In this document: positions 19,660-28,204 of the stretch, piece by piece
How the letters are laid out: each line of letters begins with the position of its first letter
Position numbering within the stretch: the first letter of the stretch is position 1
Assembly: GCA_022616415.1 (NCBI GenBank)
Contig: JAKEEU010000026.1
Coordinates: 1-64,000 of the forward strand
Origin: Candidatus Zhuqueibacterota bacterium
Lineage (GTDB): Bacteria; Zhuqueibacterota; Zhuqueibacteria; Zhuqueibacterales; Zhuqueibacteraceae
Length of the DNA stretch: 64,000 bases
Reading direction: 5' to 3'
Translations under genes and position numbers: made by a program
The notes under the pieces: model-generated
What the model was told of the DNA's origin: nothing
The model's input: the letters and a program-made list of their open reading frames with translations, nothing else
The model's database searches: none

Positions 19660-20448
19660 ATGAAAAACGAATTACATGAAATCGATTTGGGGCTTTGCCG
19701 CAGCGCGATTTACGAAGCGCTCGCGTTGGGTTTTCGCCCTCCCACAACTGAGACATACGAGCGCTTGATTCACGAGGAACAAAATTCGGCGTTGGCGCAA
19801 ATCGCAACGATGTTGGATGCGAGCGGATCGAATGGCAAATCACCGAATATTGCTTTCCGCGTGCGACAATTGAGTCAATGTGCCGAGCTTGAAACGTTGG
19901 AAAAAGCATATCGCTATCTTTTCGGCTTCACGGCGCATCCGAAAGCGCCGCCGTATGAAACCGAATATGGTGAAGAGACGCTCTTCCAGCAGCCGCAAGA
20001 ACTGGGCGATCTCTCCGGCTTTTACCGTGCATTTGGCTTGAAGGTAAATACCTTCGAGCGTGTCGATCACATTGGCTGCGAGTGTGAGTTCCTCGCCTTC
20101 TTAACGCGCAAAGAAGCGTATGCGCTCGAACAAAATGACGCGGAAATGTTGGAAGAAACCCGCCGCGCGCAACGGCTTTTTCTAAAAGATCATCTCGGAC
20201 GATTCGCGCCGGCTTTCGTGAAGACGTTGAGCCGCGAAAATCCCGATGGCTTTTATGGCCGGCTCGGCAATTTGTGCCGCGACTTTACGCGTTGGGAATG
20301 CGCGCATTTCAATATTCCGCCCGGCTCAGAGCTGATGCGCCTGCGTCCGACGGAGTGGATGGAGGAAGCCTTCACCTGCGGCTCGGGTGAAGAGTTGATT
20401 CAAATCACGAGACCTTCGATTTCGGCACTTAATGCGTGTGAAATGTAA
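19660..20448 (+). CDS. TorD/NarJ-family molybdoenzyme chaperone
   Basis: This 262-residue all-helical protein has the family core YRYLFGF, PPYETEYGEETLFQQPQELG, DLSGFYRAFGLKV and ERVDHIGCECEFLAFLTRKE, which resembles the E-PxD/H-E-FM region of TorD-like proteins. Such chaperones bind the Tat signal of the catalytic subunit and hold it back until the Mo cofactor has been inserted (family knowledge). It follows nxrB at 58 bases and so probably serves NxrA. No signal peptide, cytoplasmic. The last 30 residues extend beyond the usual domain and include one CGSGEEL turn of unknown role. Confidence 0.85.
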   Translation: MKNELHEIDLGLCRSAIYEALALGFRPPTTETYERLIHEEQNSALAQIATMLDASGSNGKSPNIAFRVRQLSQCAELETLEKAYRYLFGFTAHPKAPPYETEYGEETLFQQPQELGDLSGFYRAFGLKVNTFERVDHIGCECEFLAFLTRKEAYALEQNDAEMLEETRRAQRLFLKDHLGRFAPAFVKTLSRENPDGFYGRLGNLCRDFTRWECAHFNIPPGSELMRLRPTEWMEEAFTCGSGEELIQITRPSISALNACEM

Positions 20449-20519
20449 AACGTCATGCGTAAAGACACGTTTTACACATGACGTTGTTACGACTCACGTT
20501 TTACGACTTACGTTTTATG
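20436..20519. repeat. Word array of TTACG/ACGTAA type with inverted half
   Basis: TGTAAAACGTCATG pairs with CATGACG and CGTTTTACA further on, and GTTACGACTCACGTTTTACG, ACTTACG and TTTTATG continue the array. It overlaps the end of the chaperone gene by a few codons and fills the gap to the gene at 20541. Confidence 0.7.
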
Positions 20520-20540
20520 AATCATTCGCAAACCTGCATC

Positions 20541-21464
20541 ATGAATCCCGATTTTCGCATCGAGTTTCAGCCGCAACTGATCGAAGAAGCGGTGGCGCGC
20601 GTGATGACCAATCATCCTGAGACGAGTTTGTTTTGGCGAAAACGCGAGCAGCTTTATGAAAACACCGACGGCGAAAGCCGGGAAGCAGCGTTTCAAAATT
20701 TTTATGAGGCCTGGTTTACTCGTCTCGGGCTGCTCGCGCCGCTGCGGCAAATTTTTGAGTTGTGGCCGATACTGACTGCGGCAACGAGCCGCTGTCTTTT
20801 GATTCGCGCGCGGGGGAAAAAGCATCTCGGCGCGGAATTGTATATTACCGCCGAAGAACCCGGCACGACGGCGCGCGAGCGCCGGACGATTGTGGCGCAG
20901 CTCACGCCCGAGCTTTTAGCGCAGCCGCCACTATTTCTCGAATTTTTGCGCCACGAGTTTTTGCACCTCGTCGATATGCTCGATCCACATTTCGGCTACG
21001 AGCCGAATTTTCCGAAATCCGAGGCCGGACCCGCCTACGATCATTTTTTGCAAAGCCGCTACACCGTGCTTTGGGATGTCACCATCGATGGCCGCTTGCA
21101 CCAGCGCGGCTGGCTGCCGCCGGCGGCGCGCGAGAAACATTTCGCCAATTTCAAGCGCGCGTTTCAAGGCGCGGACGAAAAGCTGGCGAAAACGTTCGCG
21201 TATTTCTTCGACCAAAATTCGCACACGCATCGCGAGCTGGTCGAGTTTGCGCAATATCCGGAGAAATGGCTGGCAGCAGAGACGTTCGAAGCTTCTTCCA
21301 AAGGCCGTTGCGCCATTTGCCATTTCCCGACATTTCAGTTGATCGATCCGAGCAAGCTGGATTCGGAGTTGATTGCAAAAATTCGCGAGCACTATCCCGA
21401 TTGGAATATCGCGCAGCTCATTTGCCGGCAATGCGCGGATTTGTATGAGGCGCGGATTTCATAG
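20541..21464 (+). CDS. Metalloprotease-like protein of the nxr-like cluster
   Basis: I do not know the family by name. HEFLHLVDMLDP (His-Glu-x2-His) is a zinc-protease-like motif at about residues 138-149, in a helix preceded by FLEFLR. A C-terminal pair of CxxC motifs (CAICHFPTF; CRQCADLYE) suggests a second, structural zinc. It has no signal peptide. Start chosen at ATG 20541 (MNPDFRIEF), since the earlier ATGs at 20478 and 20517 fall in or at the edge of the word array. Its position between the NarJ-like chaperone and mobB suggests a maturation role, for example a processing peptidase; this is inference. Confidence 0.75.
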   Translation: MNPDFRIEFQPQLIEEAVARVMTNHPETSLFWRKREQLYENTDGESREAAFQNFYEAWFTRLGLLAPLRQIFELWPILTAATSRCLLIRARGKKHLGAELYITAEEPGTTARERRTIVAQLTPELLAQPPLFLEFLRHEFLHLVDMLDPHFGYEPNFPKSEAGPAYDHFLQSRYTVLWDVTIDGRLHQRGWLPPAAREKHFANFKRAFQGADEKLAKTFAYFFDQNSHTHRELVEFAQYPEKWLAAETFEASSKGRCAICHFPTFQLIDPSKLDSELIAKIREHYPDWNIAQLICRQCADLYEARIS

Positions 21465-21471
21465 AGCATGC

Positions 21472-22026
21472 ATGAAAATGATTAAAACGCCTGCCATCCT
21501 TGAAGTCATCGGCTATTCCGGCTCCGGCAAAACGACGCTGATCGAAAAGCTGATTCCGGCGCTGCGCAAACGCGGCATTCGTTTGGCCGTCATCAAACAC
21601 ACGAGCCATCATCACGAGCTTGACAAGCCCGGCAAAGACAGCCATCGCTTGCGTCAGGCCGGCGCAGAAGCCGTAATGGTTTCATCGCCACGAATGGTGG
21701 CGCTGTTTCGCGAAGTAGAAAACGAGTGGTCGATCAAGCGGTTGCTTCGGCATCTGCCTCGCCATGTCGATTTAGTTATTGCCGAAGGCTTTCGGAACCC
21801 GGAATATCCGTGTATCGAAGTTTATCGCCGCGGCGTCAGTCCGGATTTAAAATGCCGCGATACCCGCAAGCTGTTGGCGGTGGTCGGCGATGATCCCGGC
21901 GCGCTGGCGGCGCCACGGTTTCATCGTGATGCCGTGCGCGCCATCACGGAATTTTTGTTGAAAAATTTATTTGTGAAACCGTCGTTGCATAAAAAAGAAG
22001 AAAACGGTATTTTATGCATTCAATAA
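21472..22026 (+). CDS. mobB: Molybdopterin-guanine dinucleotide biosynthesis protein B
   Basis: MobB is a GTP-binding helper of MobA in making the bis-MGD cofactor. The P-loop GYSGSGKTTLIEKL lies at about residues 13-26, HTSHHHELDKPGKDSHRLRQAGA is the family's conserved second region, and VDLVIAEGFRN is the third (I keep these as short landmarks). The length, 184 residues, is normal. The start at 21472 is eight bases after the previous stop, and the end overlaps the next start by 13 bases, so translation is likely coupled. It supplies cofactor for the enzyme at 13215. Confidence 0.92.
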   Translation: MKMIKTPAILEVIGYSGSGKTTLIEKLIPALRKRGIRLAVIKHTSHHHELDKPGKDSHRLRQAGAEAVMVSSPRMVALFREVENEWSIKRLLRHLPRHVDLVIAEGFRNPEYPCIEVYRRGVSPDLKCRDTRKLLAVVGDDPGALAAPRFHRDAVRAITEFLLKNLFVKPSLHKKEENGILCIQ

Positions 22027-23096
22027 AATGTTGGCAAATGACCAGCCTCGGTCAGCCCATGAGGCGGGAGGAAATCTCCGTGCCGTCTTTGGCCGCTGGC
22101 GATGTGCTGGTGCGCGTGGCGGGCTGTGGAGTTTGCCATACCGACTTGGGATTTTTCTACGATGGAGTGCGCACCGTCAAATCGCCTTTTCTCACTCTTG
22201 GACATGAAATCAGCGGTGTTGTCGAGGCGGCTGGTGCAAAACAGGGATACTGGATTGGCAAGGCTGTGATCATTCCAGCGGTTTTGCCATGTGGTGAATG
22301 CGATCTGTGCCGCAAAGGTCGTGGCACGATCTGCCGCCAACAAAAAATGCCGGGCAATCACATCGATGGCGGGTTTGCCAGTCACATTATTGTACCAGGG
22401 CGCTATTTGTGTCAAGTGCCCGTGCATGATGAATCCACATCCTTCGGCCAATCCGGAGTCACCTTGCGGGAGTTGTCCGTCGTCGCCGACGCGGTCACCA
22501 CGCCTTATCAAGCCATCAAAAATTCCGGTCTCACCACAAATGATTTGGCGATTTTCATCGGCGTTGGAGGCATTGGCGGCTTCGGTGTGCAAATTGCCAA
22601 AGCACTTGGCGCGGCGGTCGTAGCAATTGATATCGATGAACGCAAACTTAATCTCCTGTCGCAATACGGTGCTGATCTCATCTTGGATCCCAAAGCGTTG
22701 GACAAGAAAGCCATTCGCCAAGCCCTCCAAAATTTTGTCAAAGAGAAATCGCTTTCGCCATTCGAATGGAAAATCTTTGAAACCTCGGGCACCAAAGCCG
22801 GACAAGAATTAGCGTTTGGATTGTTGACACACGGCGCAACATTAAGCGTCGTGGGTTTCACGATGGACACGCTCGAAGTCCGCCTCAGCAACCTTATGGC
22901 ATTTGACGCGCGCGCTATTGGCAATTGGGGCTGTGATCCCAAGTACTATCCCGAAGTTTTGCAGCTCGTTCAACAAGGGCAGATCAAACTGGCCTCGTTT
23001 GTGCAAATTTTTCCACTGAGCGAAATCAATAATGTTTTTGAGCGCGTGCACCGTCGTGAATTGGATAAACGTCCGGTGCTGGTGCCGGATTTTTAA
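22014..23096 (+). CDS. had: 6-hydroxycyclohex-1-ene-1-carbonyl-CoA dehydrogenase
   Basis: This is a zinc-type alcohol dehydrogenase. The catalytic zinc site is CGVCHTDLG with GHEISGVVEA; the structural zinc site is CGECDLCRKGRGTIC. IGVGGIGGFGVQIAKALGA is the NAD-binding glycine motif, followed by the acidic VVAIDID that favours NAD. Among such enzymes it best fits Had of the Thauera-type anaerobic benzoyl-CoA pathway, because the next gene is the specific downstream enzyme Oah. Had oxidises the hydroxylated cyclohexene carbonyl-CoA to the 6-oxo compound. Length 360 is normal. It overlaps mobB by 13 bases. Confidence 0.85.
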   Translation: MHSIKCWQMTSLGQPMRREEISVPSLAAGDVLVRVAGCGVCHTDLGFFYDGVRTVKSPFLTLGHEISGVVEAAGAKQGYWIGKAVIIPAVLPCGECDLCRKGRGTICRQQKMPGNHIDGGFASHIIVPGRYLCQVPVHDESTSFGQSGVTLRELSVVADAVTTPYQAIKNSGLTTNDLAIFIGVGGIGGFGVQIAKALGAAVVAIDIDERKLNLLSQYGADLILDPKALDKKAIRQALQNFVKEKSLSPFEWKIFETSGTKAGQELAFGLLTHGATLSVVGFTMDTLEVRLSNLMAFDARAIGNWGCDPKYYPEVLQLVQQGQIKLASFVQIFPLSEINNVFERVHRRELDKRPVLVPDF

Positions 23097-23108
23097 GTGA
23101 TGAGAATA

Positions 23109-23170
23109 AAACGGAATACGTAAAGCACAACGATTTACAATCACGTTTTACGCATTACGGATTACGGCTC
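23109..23170. repeat. TTACG/CGTAA word array with inverted half
   Basis: AAACGGAATACGTAAAG and CAACGATTTACAATCACG lead to TTTTACGCATTACGG and ATTACGG. The first part is the approximate reverse complement of the last. It fills the had-oah gap and resembles the arrays at 18273 and 20436. Confidence 0.75.
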
Positions 23171-23192
23171 ACTGATAAGAGTGGAGAACGTC

Positions 23193-24227
23193 ATGTCAAC
23201 CTTCAAAGACCACAACCTCGTCCCCGATTTCAAATTTACTCAAGTCAATTATGAATTGAAGCCGTGCCTCGATCAACAAGGAAAGCCGGTCGAAGGCTTG
23301 TACAATGCGTGGATCATTTTGAATAATCCTGAACAGCTCAACTCCTACACGACTCAAATGGTGAAAGAAGTGATTCTCGCGTTTCGCACGGCGTCGAATG
23401 CGCGTAATGTGGTCGCCGTCGTTTTTACCGGCGTCGGGCATCAAGCTTTTTGTACCGGCGGCAACACCAAAGAATATGCGGAATATTACGGCGGCCAGCC
23501 GGAAGAATATCGCCAATACATGCGGCTATTCAACGACATGGTCACCGCCATTCTGCATTGTGACAAGCCGGTGATTTGCCGCGTCAACGGCATGCGCATC
23601 GCCGGCGGGCAGGAGATTGGCATGGCCTGCGACTTTTCCCTCGCCAGCGACATGGCGATGTTCGGACAAGCCGGTCCGAAGCATGGCTCCGCTCCAGATG
23701 GCGGCTCCACGGATTTTCTCCCGCTCTTTGTGGGCATTGAAAATGCGATGATGAGTTGCACGCTGTGTGAACATTGGAGCGCACACAAAGCATATCGCCT
23801 CGGACTGCTCACCGAGATCGCGCCGGTTTTGAAAAAAGATGGCAAGTTCATCTCGAATCCGCTTGTGATCACCGACCGCTGGATTGACGAAACCGGCAAG
23901 AACGTTTTTGGCGAATTGCGCACTGGCGATGAAAAACAAAAAGCCAAAGCGTTGTTGAGTCAATGCGAAACCGATCTCTCTCATCTCGATCAAGCGGTCA
24001 ATCGACTGTGTACTTCGCTCATGATGACCGTGCCAGGCTGCTTGACCAAGACCATCGAATCCGTGCGCAAGCACAAATTGGCACATTGGGATCGCAACCG
24101 CGAGAGCAACCGCGCCTGGTTGGGCATGAACATGTTGACCGACGGCTTTGCGGGCGGAGAAACCGGTGCGCATCAGCACGACGTGCACTGTTTTCGCCGA
24201 ATCAGAAGTGCTGTCGTGGCTGGGTAA
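23193..24227 (+). CDS. oah: 6-oxocyclohex-1-ene-1-carbonyl-CoA hydrolase, 3'-truncated
   Basis: Oah (BamA) cleaves the ring of the dearomatised benzoyl-CoA product and is a marker for anaerobic aromatic degradation. Highly characteristic stretches are present: [56 protein letters not shown] and [19 protein letters not shown]. The start is ATG 23193, with GGAGA upstream. The family sequence is followed up to [16 protein letters not shown]; the remaining 25 residues are foreign because the DNA switches into the middle of a bcrA-like gene near 24150. By my recollection of Thauera Oah, about 40-50 C-terminal residues are lost, so activity is doubtful. Confidence 0.88.
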   Translation: MSTFKDHNLVPDFKFTQVNYELKPCLDQQGKPVEGLYNAWIILNNPEQLNSYTTQMVKEVILAFRTASNARNVVAVVFTGVGHQAFCTGGNTKEYAEYYGGQPEEYRQYMRLFNDMVTAILHCDKPVICRVNGMRIAGGQEIGMACDFSLASDMAMFGQAGPKHGSAPDGGSTDFLPLFVGIENAMMSCTLCEHWSAHKAYRLGLLTEIAPVLKKDGKFISNPLVITDRWIDETGKNVFGELRTGDEKQKAKALLSQCETDLSHLDQAVNRLCTSLMMTVPGCLTKTIESVRKHKLAHWDRNRESNRAWLGMNMLTDGFAGGETGAHQHDVHCFRRIRSAVVAG

Positions 24228-24489
24228 AGGCAAAAAGGTGGAAGATATTTTATGGGGTGTGCATCAATCCATCGCGGCGCGCTCCATCGGGCTCTTGCGT
24301 CGCGTCGGTGTTGAAGAAGAAATCACGTTCACCGGTGGCGTAGCGAAAAACATCGGGATGATCCGCGCGCTGGAAGAGGGGCTGGGCAAGAAAGTGAACG
24401 TGAGTGAAGAATCGCATTTCATGGGAGCGTTGGGCGCGGCGCTGTTTGCGCTGGACCACATCATCGAAGCAAAGAAGATAAAAAGATAA
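24148..24489 (+). pseudogene. 3' remnant of benzoyl-CoA reductase ATPase subunit (bcrA/badF-like)
   Basis: From [19 protein letters not shown] onward, about 110 residues match the C-terminal third of the BcrA/BadF ASKHA-type ATPase ([34 protein letters not shown]). The N-terminal two thirds, with the P-loop-like DVGS motif and the CASGTG cluster ligand, are missing. The frame overlaps the 3' end of oah by about 80 bases. BcrA couples ATP hydrolysis to ring reduction. The junction is either a real deletion or an assembly joint. Confidence 0.82.
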
Positions 24490-24547
24490 AAAGATTGGTG
24501 GCAAAACGACTGCGTCCGTAGGATTTGGGGCAAAACAATTGGGTTGT

Positions 24548-24991
24548 TCAGGCAGCGGTGATTGTTACTAATTGGCCTTCGGTCAGGGCGTTTGGCTCAA
24601 ATGGATGAACGGCGCCGTTCCGCACGATACCGCGAAGCGTGCGCTGACCAGCCGGAGCTAAAGCTTTCTCGCAGTCATTGCGAAATTGCTGCATCTCTTT
24701 GACAAACTCTCCCGTGCTGGTTAAAGTCATGGCCTCTTCGGCCAAGGTTATGGCTTTGGCAAACTCGCCGGCATTTTTGTAGCACGAGGCGGCGCTGAAA
24801 AAGCTGATGGCGGCATCATCAAAATTGTCCTGTTGCCGAAAACGCGCAGCGATTTTTTCTTCCAGCATTGCGGCTTCCAGATAAAGGCGCGACGCTTCGC
24901 CATGCTGCCCCAGCGCTTGCTGAAATTGTGCCTGAATAATCAGCAGCGATTTCCGTTGCAACAATTCACTGGTTTGGTTTTGATTATCCAT
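24548..24991 (-). CDS. TPR-like protein with C-terminal DUF104/AF2212-like tail
   Basis: The start MDNQNQTSELLQRKSLLIIQ (ATG 24991) leads into two TPR-like helical pairs (FQQALGQHGEASRLYLEAAM; AAISFFSAASCYKNAGEFAK). The last 30 residues (RTLRGIVRNGAVHPFEP, LTEGQLVTI) look like the short beta domain of DUF104-type antitoxins, whose core is G-x-V-x-N-G-x-x-x-P. The combination is unusual. It is 13 bases downstream of the gene at 25005 on the same strand, so the two may form a unit. Function unknown; an antitoxin role is only a suggestion. Confidence 0.65.
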   Translation of the reverse strand: MDNQNQTSELLQRKSLLIIQAQFQQALGQHGEASRLYLEAAMLEEKIAARFRQQDNFDDAAISFFSAASCYKNAGEFAKAITLAEEAMTLTSTGEFVKEMQQFRNDCEKALAPAGQRTLRGIVRNGAVHPFEPNALTEGQLVTITAA

Positions 24992-25004
24992 AGCAATAAC
25001 CCGT

Positions 25005-25580
25005 TTATGCTCGTTCAAGATGATGAAATGAAAATTTGGCTCTTTGATTGGAAAAACAGCAGACAAAAACATAACCGTCTTTGCCAAAGGGATTGGCTAG
25101 CAATTGGCGAACTTTCTCGCTGTGACGTGAGGTGAGATGCTCGGCGTTCTCAGTGCCACTGATTTCCAGAAGGTATCTTCGTCCGTCCAAAAAGTAATCA
25201 GCTTTGCTGCCGCGCATAGTTACTTCCGTGATATTTCCCTGCGCGAGATTTGTAACAATCAAAAAAGCCGCAGCAACAGCAGCATACTCAACGATAGCTT
25301 CGCGTTGCAAGGTTTGGAAGATACGTTGACACTCTGGAAACGTTTCTGCAAGCCAATCAAATTCCACCATGATTTCGTCATTTGCTTGCTTCAGTAGAGC
25401 TGATACGATATTCTCGCAAGCGATTGTACAAGGGAACGGTTTGAGACGATAGGAATCCATCAGGGCAATAGCGGGATTGATAAAGAACGGAGCCCAGATT
25501 GAGGCTGGATTCATTTCCCGCAGGCTTTCGATGAAACATTTTGGCATCGACGTAGATGTGGTTAGCTTTTCTGTCGACAT
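25005..25580 (-). CDS. Unknown protein, possibly nuclease-like
   Basis: No family is recognised with confidence. The C-terminal part reads SKADYFLDGRRYLLEISGTE, with Asp then Glu 10 or so residues later across two strands, which is reminiscent of PD-(D/E)xK nuclease folds, and ends with a strand FVCCFSNQRAKFSFH. The N-terminal third (MSTEKLTTSTSMPKCFIESL) may be over-extended; no strong ribosome binding site decides the start. It precedes the TPR/DUF104-like gene and, with it, forms a minus-strand pair inserted between the bcrA remnant and the radical SAM gene. Confidence 0.55.
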   Translation of the reverse strand: MSTEKLTTSTSMPKCFIESLREMNPASIWAPFFINPAIALMDSYRLKPFPCTIACENIVSALLKQANDEIMVEFDWLAETFPECQRIFQTLQREAIVEYAAVAAAFLIVTNLAQGNITEVTMRGSKADYFLDGRRYLLEISGTENAEHLTSRHSEKVRQLLANPFGKDGYVFVCCFSNQRAKFSFHHLERA

Positions 25581-25708
25581 GAGGATTCAGAATTTGGTTC
25601 TACAAAAGTTACAAAATTATGCCCCCAATTGCAAGTCTCTTTTCAAAGTTGAACCTGAAAGTAAAACATGCGCTTGTCTTATACATTAACTAAAAGAGGA
25701 AAAGTATC

Positions 25709-26935
25709 ATGATGACAAGTCCAACCGTTCACCATCGTCAACTGTACCGTTTGCCATGGTCACTTCCCGACAATGCCATCTCCTGGCTCGAGCCGACTTC
25801 GGCTTGCAACCTGGCGTGCGACGGCTGCTATCGCGAGAATGTCGCCAAGAGCCACAAATCTCTGGAAGTCGTCAGGCGGGAAGTGGAGACATTTCGCGAG
25901 CTGCGCAATTCTGATGGAATTTCCATTGCCGGCGGTGATCCGCTCATGCACCCGAATATTGTGGAGATCGTGCGGATGATTGCGGAGATGGGTTTCAAGC
26001 CGGTTATTAACACCAATGGCGGCATGCTCACGCCGGAGCTCTTACGCGAGCTGAAACGCGCCGGCGCTGCTGGCTTCACGTTCCACATCGACAGCAAGCA
26101 AGGCCGGCCGAAATGGAAAAATAAAAACGAAGTCGAACTGAACGAATTGCGGCTTTCGTATGCCGAGATGCTGGCGGAGGCCGGCGGTCTGTCGTGCGCT
26201 TTCAACTCGACGGTTTACGAAGATACGTTGCCATACACGCCGGAGCTTATCGACTGGGCCGCCAAGCACATCGACGTCGTGCATGTAATGGTGTTCATTC
26301 TTTTTCGCGCTGCGGTTCCCCAGCTTCCGTTTGACTGGTATGCGGGCGGGAAAAAAATCAACTTAGGCGTACTGGCATACTCTGAAACAAAAGAGCGCAA
26401 GATCGATCTGAGGTCAACGGACGTGGTTGCCGAGATCCGCAAACGATTCCCCGAGTTCACGCCTTGCGCCTATCTGAATGGGACGGAAAAGCCCGACTCG
26501 TTCAAATGGCTGCTCACCGGTCGCCTCGGTTCGAAGGAAAAGATTTACGGTTACGTCGGCCCCAAATTTATGGAAACGATCCAGACGATGTATCATCTGA
26601 CGCAGGGCCGCTATCTGGCCTATACCAAGCCGGCGCACACCAATCTGGGCCGGTCGATGTTGCTGCTCTCATTGATCGACCGCGGCGTGCGCGGCGTTGC
26701 CGGCAGCTATCTCAGCGCGGTGCTCACCAATCCTCTGCGGCTGTTCAAGGGACTGCACTATCAATCCATCATGATCATTCAGCCGATCGATTTTCTCGAG
26801 AACAGCTTGCAAAACATGTGCGATGGGTGTCCCGATATGACTTTGTGGAATGGCGAGCTGGTCTGGTCGTGCCGCATGGAAGAACTGAAACACTTCGGTT
26901 GTTGGGTCAGGTCGGTGCCGCGGGCAAGCGCGTGA
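25709..26935 (+). CDS. Radical SAM protein with extra C-terminal cysteine cluster
   Basis: CNLACDGCYRE at about residues 33-43 is the Cx3Cx2C site for the SAM-binding 4Fe-4S cluster; ISIAGGDPLMHPNI is the GGDP motif that contacts SAM, and VINTNGGML is the next strand. After the barrel (to about 250), a C-terminal region has CDGCPDMTLWNGELVWSC and a nearby Cys, likely an auxiliary cluster (SPASM-like in position but not a clean match). Substrate unknown. GAGGA lies before the ATG pair at 25709/25712. It stands between pieces of the benzoyl-CoA reductase operon, but a link with that pathway is not established. Confidence 0.8.
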   Translation: MMTSPTVHHRQLYRLPWSLPDNAISWLEPTSACNLACDGCYRENVAKSHKSLEVVRREVETFRELRNSDGISIAGGDPLMHPNIVEIVRMIAEMGFKPVINTNGGMLTPELLRELKRAGAAGFTFHIDSKQGRPKWKNKNEVELNELRLSYAEMLAEAGGLSCAFNSTVYEDTLPYTPELIDWAAKHIDVVHVMVFILFRAAVPQLPFDWYAGGKKINLGVLAYSETKERKIDLRSTDVVAEIRKRFPEFTPCAYLNGTEKPDSFKWLLTGRLGSKEKIYGYVGPKFMETIQTMYHLTQGRYLAYTKPAHTNLGRSMLLLSLIDRGVRGVAGSYLSAVLTNPLRLFKGLHYQSIMIIQPIDFLENSLQNMCDGCPDMTLWNGELVWSCRMEELKHFGCWVRSVPRASA

Positions 26936-26953
26936 AAACAAAATCAAAAAAAT

Positions 26954-27017
26954 GAAGTTCGACTTGCGCAAAAAGCATTCTTTAAATTTCACAATCTGTA
27001 TGCGCAAGTCAAACTTC
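26954..27017. repeat. Long-armed hairpin before bcrD-like gene
   Basis: GAAGTTCGACTTGCGCA (26954-26970) pairs with TGCGCAAGTCAAACTTC (27001-27017), one mismatch, with a 30-base AT-rich loop. No T-run follows. It lies 23 bases upstream of the next ATG, where it could control expression or stabilise RNA. Confidence 0.6.
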
Positions 27018-27040
27018 GCCGAAATTGACGAGAATCCATC

Positions 27041-27850
27041 ATGACCTATACCCTGGGACTCGACGTCGGTTCCACTTACACCAAAGCGGTGATTTTGGAT
27101 GAGCATCGCAAAATCATCGCGCGCTATATGGAAGCTACCGGCTCGCGGTTGAAAGAAGTAGCGGAAAAAGTTCGCAACCAAGTGGTGCGTACGGCCGGAC
27201 TCCAATTGCAAGACCTGGCGTACACGATCACCACGGGCTATGGGCGTCACCAAGTTTCATTTCGCGATTTTCAAGTGACGGACCTCACGGCCACGGCGCG
27301 CGGGGCAAATTTTCTTTTTCCCAACACGCGCACGGTGCTCGACATCGGCGGGCAAACCATGAAAGCGAGCCGCATTGATGCGCGCGCGAAGGTGCAAACC
27401 TTTCGTCTCAATGACAAATGCGCTTCCGGCACCGGCGCGTTTCTCGAAAAAACGGCGCGCTACATGGGATACACCACTGCGGACATCGGCCCTTTGTTGG
27501 GACTGTCAAAAGAGAAAGTGCCAATTTCCGGCGTGTGTGCGGTTTTCGCCGAATCCGAAGTCATCAGCCACCTTTCCGAAGGTGTGCCGCCGGAAGACAT
27601 CATGTACGGCGCCATTATCTCGCTCACCGACCGCTCGTTGCAGTTGATGAAACGCAACAAACTGGAACCCGAATACACGCTGGTTGGCGGCATCCTGCGC
27701 TGGGAAGTGATGGCGAATGTGCTGCGCGAGCGGCTGGGGCAAAACGTGAATGTTCCGGAAGGCGATATGCCGCAATTCACCGCGGCGCTGGGCTGCGCGA
27801 TTTTGGGGCAACTGCGAGTGCGGAAACTTTTCGCACCAAGGGCGGAGTGA
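27041..27850 (+). CDS. bcrD: BcrD/BadG-like ATPase subunit of benzoyl-CoA reductase
   Basis: This 269-residue ASKHA ATPase begins [18 protein letters not shown] (phosphate-binding loop 1), has [12 protein letters not shown] (phosphate 2), the bridging cluster ligands in [10 protein letters not shown] and [12 protein letters not shown], and LVGGILRW. It is full length for BcrD/BadG (about 265-285) and shorter than BcrA. The same fold occurs in 2-hydroxyacyl-CoA dehydratase activators (HgdC), so the assignment rests partly on the neighbouring had and oah. Its partner BcrA is only a remnant and no BcrB or BcrC is in the window. Confidence 0.82.
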   Translation: MTYTLGLDVGSTYTKAVILDEHRKIIARYMEATGSRLKEVAEKVRNQVVRTAGLQLQDLAYTITTGYGRHQVSFRDFQVTDLTATARGANFLFPNTRTVLDIGGQTMKASRIDARAKVQTFRLNDKCASGTGAFLEKTARYMGYTTADIGPLLGLSKEKVPISGVCAVFAESEVISHLSEGVPPEDIMYGAIISLTDRSLQLMKRNKLEPEYTLVGGILRWEVMANVLRERLGQNVNVPEGDMPQFTAALGCAILGQLRVRKLFAPRAE

Positions 27851-27889
27851 GCCGTCGTGGGCGTCGCGTAATTAGGAAAGATAAAACGT

Positions 27890-28168
27890 ATGAACAATAA
27901 TAATTGCCAAACCGAACACGGCAATGTCCCCGGCTGCGTATCGCCGCCGGATCCGAAATTAATTGCCGAAGGCTGGGAACGCCGATTCATCGCCGACGCC
28001 AAACGCGCGCAGGATGCGATTGAAATGTATGCCGCGATGGGACATGAAGTTCGTTTGGAGCCGGTCAATGCAGCCGGATTGAGCGAAACGTGCAGCGGGT
28101 GCCTGGAAGCTTTTGCGCAGTTTAGCGTCGTGTATACGCGCAAGAAAAGGACGGAATGCATTGATTAA
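27890..28168 (+). CDS. Small unknown protein after bcrD (92 aa)
   Basis: I do not recognise it. It begins MNNNNCQTEHGNVPGCV, contains an amphipathic helix (ERRFIADAKRAQDAIEMYAA), a strand EVRLEPVN, and a C-terminal CSGC pair followed by FSVVYTRK. The Cys residues could bind metal. It follows the bcrD-like gene by 39 bases in the same direction, so it may be the last gene of that operon. No signal peptide. Confidence 0.6.
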   Translation: MNNNNCQTEHGNVPGCVSPPDPKLIAEGWERRFIADAKRAQDAIEMYAAMGHEVRLEPVNAAGLSETCSGCLEAFAQFSVVYTRKKRTECID

Positions 28169-28204
28169 CCTGCGGCAAAAAGCGATCGTCCAACTTAACT
28201 GCAA

